Below are positions 30,351-33,583 of a stretch of 33,583 nt of DNA, piece by piece. The DNA is from Desulfovirgula sp. (lineage in GTDB: Bacteria > Bacillota > Desulfotomaculia > Desulfotomaculales > Nap2-2B). The stretch is from contig DYES01000041.1 in the NCBI GenBank assembly GCA_020725585.1, forward strand, positions 1-33,583, read 5' to 3'. The position numbers and the translations under genes are program-made. Within the stretch, counting starts at the first letter, position 1. Every line of letters begins with the position of its first letter. The notes beneath the pieces were generated by a model. The model made no database searches. It was not told the origin of the DNA and saw only the letters and a list, made by a program, of their open reading frames with translations.

Positions 30351-31454
30351 GTGAGCGTGGAAAAGGCACACCTAGAACCCAATAGGCGGCACGAATTCAT
30401 ACTGCTCTTTGACGTTAAGAGCGGTAACCCTAACGGTGATCCTGACGCAGGCAACCTGCCCCGCATCGACCCCGAGACTATGCATGGCCTGATAACCGAT
30501 GTGGCCTTGAAGCGCAAAGTGCGGGACTATGTGGCCTTGGTTCTCAAGAAGGATATTTTTATTAAAAGCGAGGTAGCTCTGAATACCCTTATTTTTGAGG
30601 CCTTCAAGGAGGCCGGAGTAGAGCCCTTGCAGGTACCTCTTAACGAGACTGAACAGGAAGACGAGGAACTTCTGGCCTGGCTACAGCGCAAAGCAGAGGC
30701 GGGCTTTCTGGTAGACGGGGGTCAACTCATCTACTCGGCCGAGGCTTTAAAGCAAAGGGAGATTGCCAGGTTGCTCGCAGAGGGCCTGGAAGAAGAGCGG
30801 AAGGATCTTGCCAGAAAGCTTCAGCAACTAGCCCAGCGCTTGGCGGAGGCAACCAAGGGCTACAAAGGCAAGGCTATCACCCGTGAAACCCGGGAGGAAG
30901 CGCGAAAGCGGCTGTGTGCTAAGTACTTCGATATCCGTATGTTTGGGGCCGTGCTTGCCACGGGCTTGAATGCTGGGCAGGTGAGAGGACCAGTGCAACT
31001 CACCTTTGCCCGCTCCCTGGATCCAATCTTTCCCTTGGATATCTCCATAACCCGTCAGGCTCGCACAACGCAGGAACGGTTGGCAACTGGAACCACTGAG
31101 ATGGGCCGGAAACCGATTGTACCTTACGGCCTTTACCGGACTCACGGCTTCTACAACCCTTTCCTGGCCCAGCAGACCGAGGTGAGCCAGGAAGATCTCG
31201 AGGCCCTTTGGGAGGCCCTGGGAAACCTTTTCGAGTACGACCGCTCAGCTTCAAGGGGTGAGATGCATGTGCGCGGCCTCTGGGTTTTCACGCATGAGAA
31301 TGCTAAGGGCAATGCTCCGGCGCACAAGCTCTTCGAGTTGGTCCGGGTGAGCCGGAAAGAAGGGGTAAGCGTGCCTCGCAGCTTCAATGACTATGAGGTT
31401 ATGGTGGAGGAGGGGAACGTGCCCCCGGGTGTTACCCTCACCCGGCTGGTCTAA
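30351..31454 (+). CDS. cas7c: Cas7c (Csd2), Cascade backbone, with a long helical insertion
   Basis: This 367-residue protein has the Csd2 hallmarks: F-D-V-K-S-G-N-P-N-G-D-P at 20-31, Y-F-D-I-R-M-F-G-A-V, G-Q-V-R-G-P-V-Q-L-T-F-A-R-S, T-M/E-M-G-R-K near 247, and R-G-E-M-x-V-R-G-L. It coats the crRNA spacer in Cascade. Between about residues 95 and 180 there is a charged, helical, coiled-coil-like segment that makes it some 70 residues longer than the Csd2 proteins I know (about 290). The GTG at 30351 follows GAGGTG. The core is intact, so the insertion probably adds a surface feature rather than inactivating it. Confidence 0.93.
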   Translation: MSVEKAHLEPNRRHEFILLFDVKSGNPNGDPDAGNLPRIDPETMHGLITDVALKRKVRDYVALVLKKDIFIKSEVALNTLIFEAFKEAGVEPLQVPLNETEQEDEELLAWLQRKAEAGFLVDGGQLIYSAEALKQREIARLLAEGLEEERKDLARKLQQLAQRLAEATKGYKGKAITRETREEARKRLCAKYFDIRMFGAVLATGLNAGQVRGPVQLTFARSLDPIFPLDISITRQARTTQERLATGTTEMGRKPIVPYGLYRTHGFYNPFLAQQTEVSQEDLEALWEALGNLFEYDRSASRGEMHVRGLWVFTHENAKGNAPAHKLFELVRVSRKEGVSVPRSFNDYEVMVEEGNVPPGVTLTRLV

Positions 31455-31456
31455 CC

Positions 31457-32053
31457 GTGGAAGAACCTATCCCCATCAGTGCGCTGCAGCACTACGTATA
31501 CTGTCCCAGGCAGTGCGCGTTGATCCACCTGGAACAGGTTTGGGAGGAAAACCTCTTCACTTTACGGGGGCGGCGGGTCCACGAGAATGTGGATCTGCCC
31601 CACGACTATACTGCGGAAGGAGTTCGAGTTGAGCTGGCTGTCCCCCTTTGGTCGGAGCGTCTGGGGTTAATCGGCAGGGCGGATGTGGTCGAGTTCCTGC
31701 CGGACGGCACCCCCTATCCGGTCGAGTACAAGGCCGGTCCCCGGCGGGCCAGGAGGGCCGACGAGGTGCAGCTCTGCGCCCAGGCCTTGTGCCTTGAGGA
31801 AATGCTAGGGCAGTCCGTGCTCCGGGGAGCCCTGTACCATCACGGATCACGCCGGAGGCGGGAGGTTCGCTTTACGCCCGAACTCCGTTCGCAGGTGGAA
31901 AGAGTGGTCCTGGACGTGCGGCGGCTGCTCCAAGCCGGTACCATGCCCCCGCCGGCGGCAGATGAACGCTGCCGGGAATGTTCCTTGGTGGACGCCTGTA
32001 TGCCTTTTGCTCTGCGGGATCTCCCTGCCTGGCTGGAGCGTGAATGGAAGTGA
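31457..32053 (+). CDS. cas4: Cas4 RecB-like nuclease of the adaptation module
   Basis: This 198-residue Cas4 has the iron-sulphur cysteines C16 (Y-C-P-R-Q-C-A-L-I-H) and C172, C175 and C181 (C-R-E-C-S-L-V-D-A-C). The RecB nuclease residues D76 (G-R-A-D-V-V-E-F) and E90/K92 (V-E-Y-K) are also present. It trims prespacers and helps choose the PAM end for Cas1-Cas2. GTG 31457 begins two bases after the cas7c stop without an obvious separate ribosome binding site, indicating coupling. All catalytic residues look intact. Confidence 0.95.
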   Translation: MEEPIPISALQHYVYCPRQCALIHLEQVWEENLFTLRGRRVHENVDLPHDYTAEGVRVELAVPLWSERLGLIGRADVVEFLPDGTPYPVEYKAGPRRARRADEVQLCAQALCLEEMLGQSVLRGALYHHGSRRRREVRFTPELRSQVERVVLDVRRLLQAGTMPPPAADERCRECSLVDACMPFALRDLPAWLEREWK

Positions 32054-33078
32054 TGCATCAACTCCTAAATACCCTGTATGTCCAAACCCAGGGCGCTTAT
32101 ATACATCTGGATCACGATACGCTAAAGGTGGAAGTAGAGCGGGTTCAGCGGCTCCAGGTGCCTCTGCACCACCTGAGCGGACTGGCCGTTTTTGGCAACG
32201 TAATCTTAAGCCCATTTTTGATTCACCGTTTTGCCGAGGACGGCCGGAATATCGTCTGGTTTAACCAGAGTGGCCAGTTCCGGGCCCGCCTCGCCGGACC
32301 GGTATCCGGCAACGTTCTTTTACGGCGGGCCCAGCACGAGGCCTACGGAGATGTGTGCCGCCGTACGGCCCTGGCACGCCGCTTCGTGGCCGGCAAAATT
32401 AGAAATGCCCGCCACGTGCTGCTCCGGGGAATGCGCGATAACCCGGAACTAGCCTGCCGGCTTGAACCGGCCGCCCGGGAACTGGAAACGGCCCTGAAGG
32501 AAGCGAACAGGTCGGAAGACCTGGATGAAATGCGCGGAATCGAAGGCCGGGCCGCCGCTGTATACTTTTCGGTGTTAAGTTCGCTCATCCTGGTGGACGA
32601 TCCCGTCCTGCGCTTTGAGGTAAGAACGAGGCGGCCGCCCCGGGACCCGGTGAACGCTTTGCTCTCCTTTGCCTATGCCCTGCTGGTCAATGACTGTGTA
32701 TCGGCCTGTGAAGGGGTCGGTCTTGATCCCCAGATCGGCTACCTCCACGCTCTGCGCCCAGGCCGGCCTGCCTTGGCCCTGGACCTGATGGAGGAGTTCC
32801 GAGCCGTGCTGGCAGACCGGCTTGTATTAACCTTGTTGAATCGCCGGCAGATTACAACAAAAGATTTTATCGAGCGCCCAGGTGGAGCTGTTCATCTAAC
32901 CGACCAGGCTCGCCGTACTTTTCTTGAGACCTACCAGAAAAGAAAGCAGGAGGAGGTTACCCATCCCTTGCTGGGGCAGCGGGTCCCCGTCGGGCTGCTT
33001 TCCCATATACAGGCTCGCCTCCTGGCGCGACATTTGCGCGGAGACGCGGCGGAATATCCGCCGTTTGTTGCCCGATGA
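32044..33078 (+). CDS. cas1: Cas1 integrase, type I-C
   Basis: A 344-residue Cas1 with the metal-binding residues E167 (G-I-E-G-R-A), H235 (Y-L-H-A-L-R-P-G-R) and D247 (L-A-L-D-L-M-E). With Cas2 it integrates new spacers at the leader end. The ATG at 32044 has GGAG five bases upstream; a second ATG at 32053 overlaps the cas4 stop as TGATG and gives the usual type I-C N-terminus (M-x-x-L-L-N-T-L-Y-V), so either may be used. It overlaps cas2 by four bases. Confidence 0.95.
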   Translation: MEVMHQLLNTLYVQTQGAYIHLDHDTLKVEVERVQRLQVPLHHLSGLAVFGNVILSPFLIHRFAEDGRNIVWFNQSGQFRARLAGPVSGNVLLRRAQHEAYGDVCRRTALARRFVAGKIRNARHVLLRGMRDNPELACRLEPAARELETALKEANRSEDLDEMRGIEGRAAAVYFSVLSSLILVDDPVLRFEVRTRRPPRDPVNALLSFAYALLVNDCVSACEGVGLDPQIGYLHALRPGRPALALDLMEEFRAVLADRLVLTLLNRRQITTKDFIERPGGAVHLTDQARRTFLETYQKRKQEEVTHPLLGQRVPVGLLSHIQARLLARHLRGDAAEYPPFVAR

Positions 33079-33374
33079 GGCGGTTGGATGTTGTCGTAGC
33101 CTACGATGTTAATTTAGAAACCAGGGAGGGCCAAGTCCGGCTACGGAAGGTCGCCACCATCTGCAAAAACTTCGGCCAAAGGGTGCAGTATTCTTTGTTC
33201 GAGTGCCGGGTAACGCCTGCCCAACTGGAAGAATTAGTCCATAAACTACGGAAGGTTATCGATGAAAAAAGAGATAGCTTGCGTATTTATATTTTGCACG
33301 GTGGCAGAAAAGAGGCTTTGAGAGTATATGGTCGAGATAGGTACGTTGACTTTGACGAACCACTTATTCTGTAA
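33075..33374 (+). CDS. cas2: Cas2, partner of Cas1
   Basis: A 99-residue ferredoxin-fold Cas2 with the conserved aspartate after the first strand (V-V-V-A-Y-D, D11), the V-Q-Y-S-L-F-E-C segment and a C-terminal R-Y-V-D-F-D. It bridges two Cas1 dimers in the integration complex. ATG 33075 overlaps the cas1 stop (ATGA). It is the last gene before the leader, the standard type I-C order. Confidence 0.95.
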   Translation: MRRLDVVVAYDVNLETREGQVRLRKVATICKNFGQRVQYSLFECRVTPAQLEELVHKLRKVIDEKRDSLRIYILHGGRKEALRVYGRDRYVDFDEPLIL

Positions 33375-33549
33375 TAACCGTTGCGCGGATCTATAGTGGC
33401 CTCATAAGACCTGGCAGATCCACGCATGAGTAAAAAAGGGATTACAGCCAGAGAAGGGGGTTTAGGTGAATTCTATAGAAATGAAATTCCATCTGAACCG
33501 CGCAAAATGGTTCTGAAAGCCACACTAATTAAAGGTTTTATCGCGGTCT
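33375..33549 (+). promoter_or_regulatory. CRISPR leader
   Basis: This 175-base non-coding stretch between cas2 and the first array repeat is AT-rich toward the repeat. It holds an imperfect inverted repeat of GCGGATCT and AGATCCACGC at its start and GAATTC/GAAATTCC elements around 33467-33490. Its position identifies it as the leader that drives array transcription and marks where Cas1-Cas2 insert spacers. No clear -35/-10 pair was assigned. Confidence 0.75.
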
Positions 33550-33583
33550 GTTGCACCCGGCTTCCGGGCCGGGTGAGGATTGA
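33550..33583 (+). CRISPR. First repeat of a type I-C CRISPR array, cut by the window edge
   Basis: The element begins GTTGCACCCGG and reads to GAGGATTGA at the window's last base; the final AAC expected from the stand-alone copies lies outside. Its stem CACCCGGC/GCCGGGTG is perfect. It sits downstream of cas2 and the leader, so it is almost certainly the leader-proximal repeat of the array. No spacers are visible. Confidence 0.9.

Noticed and set aside
33391-33425. Imperfect inverted repeat GCGGATCT/AGATCCACGC after cas2 as a terminator
   Set aside because: It lacks a T-run and the stem is interrupted; it is noted only as part of the leader.

Overview
The window looks like a chromosomal segment of an anaerobic Gram-positive bacterium, most plausibly a Pelotomaculum/Desulfotomaculum-type member of the Peptococcaceae. 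This is an inference from strong AGGAGG-type ribosome binding sites, frequent GTG/TTG starts, a sigma-54 activator of CBS-PAS-AAA type, a dense acyl-CoA metabolism cluster of the kind found in syntrophic Clostridia, and a type I-C CRISPR-Cas locus. No rRNA, tRNA or insertion sequence was recognised.

Left part (1-4000). A leftward gene fragment, a fossil terminator and a dynamin-like GTPase that lost its P-loop end are followed by a leftward two-gene operon: a CPA2-type cation/proton antiporter and a UspA protein. That operon has a consensus sigma-A promoter, a fluoride (crcB-type) riboswitch aptamer and an overlapping intrinsic terminator, so the antiporter and UspA are probably a fluoride-stress pair. 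A small membrane protein lies beyond.

Middle part (4095-18626). A sigma-54 enhancer-binding protein with two CBS and two PAS domains is followed by a 24-bp palindrome (likely its binding site) and a -24/-12 promoter. The promoter drives an HMG-CoA-synthase-like/DUF35 fusion, a thiolase, two hot-dog hydratase subunits, an SDR dehydrogenase and an acyl-CoA dehydrogenase. Three acyl-CoA ligases follow on the same strand, and a second acyl-CoA dehydrogenase faces them. Together they supply every class of step of a beta-oxidation-like spiral. The substrate cannot be read from the sequence; the Cys-less, His-less HMG-CoA-synthase-like protein and DUF35 domain suggest an unusual branched or substituted acid.

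Next come housekeeping or orphan genes (18856-23992): a patatin-like lipase, a frameshifted DUF378 gene, a SIMPL-domain exported protein, a MetE/UROD-fold methyltransferase-like protein, a HisJ-type PHP phosphatase, a small unknown protein and a hot-dog thioesterase. An AT-rich island (about 23993-25430) holds decayed remains of an MNT/HEPN toxin-antitoxin pair beside an apparently intact Phd/PIN toxin-antitoxin pair with its promoter and palindromic operator.

Right end (25432-33583). A complete type I-C operon, cas3-cas5c-cas8c-cas7c-cas4-cas1-cas2, runs into a leader and the first repeat of an array. The most unusual feature is the cas3-cas5c gap: two full-length CRISPR-like repeats and one partial repeat surround a 38-codon remnant of a second cas3 3' end, and the last repeat abuts the cas5c ribosome binding site. 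Cas5c is the repeat-cleaving RNase of type I-C systems, so its own mRNA carries a potential substrate just before its start codon. This is the best candidate here for an undescribed regulatory arrangement.
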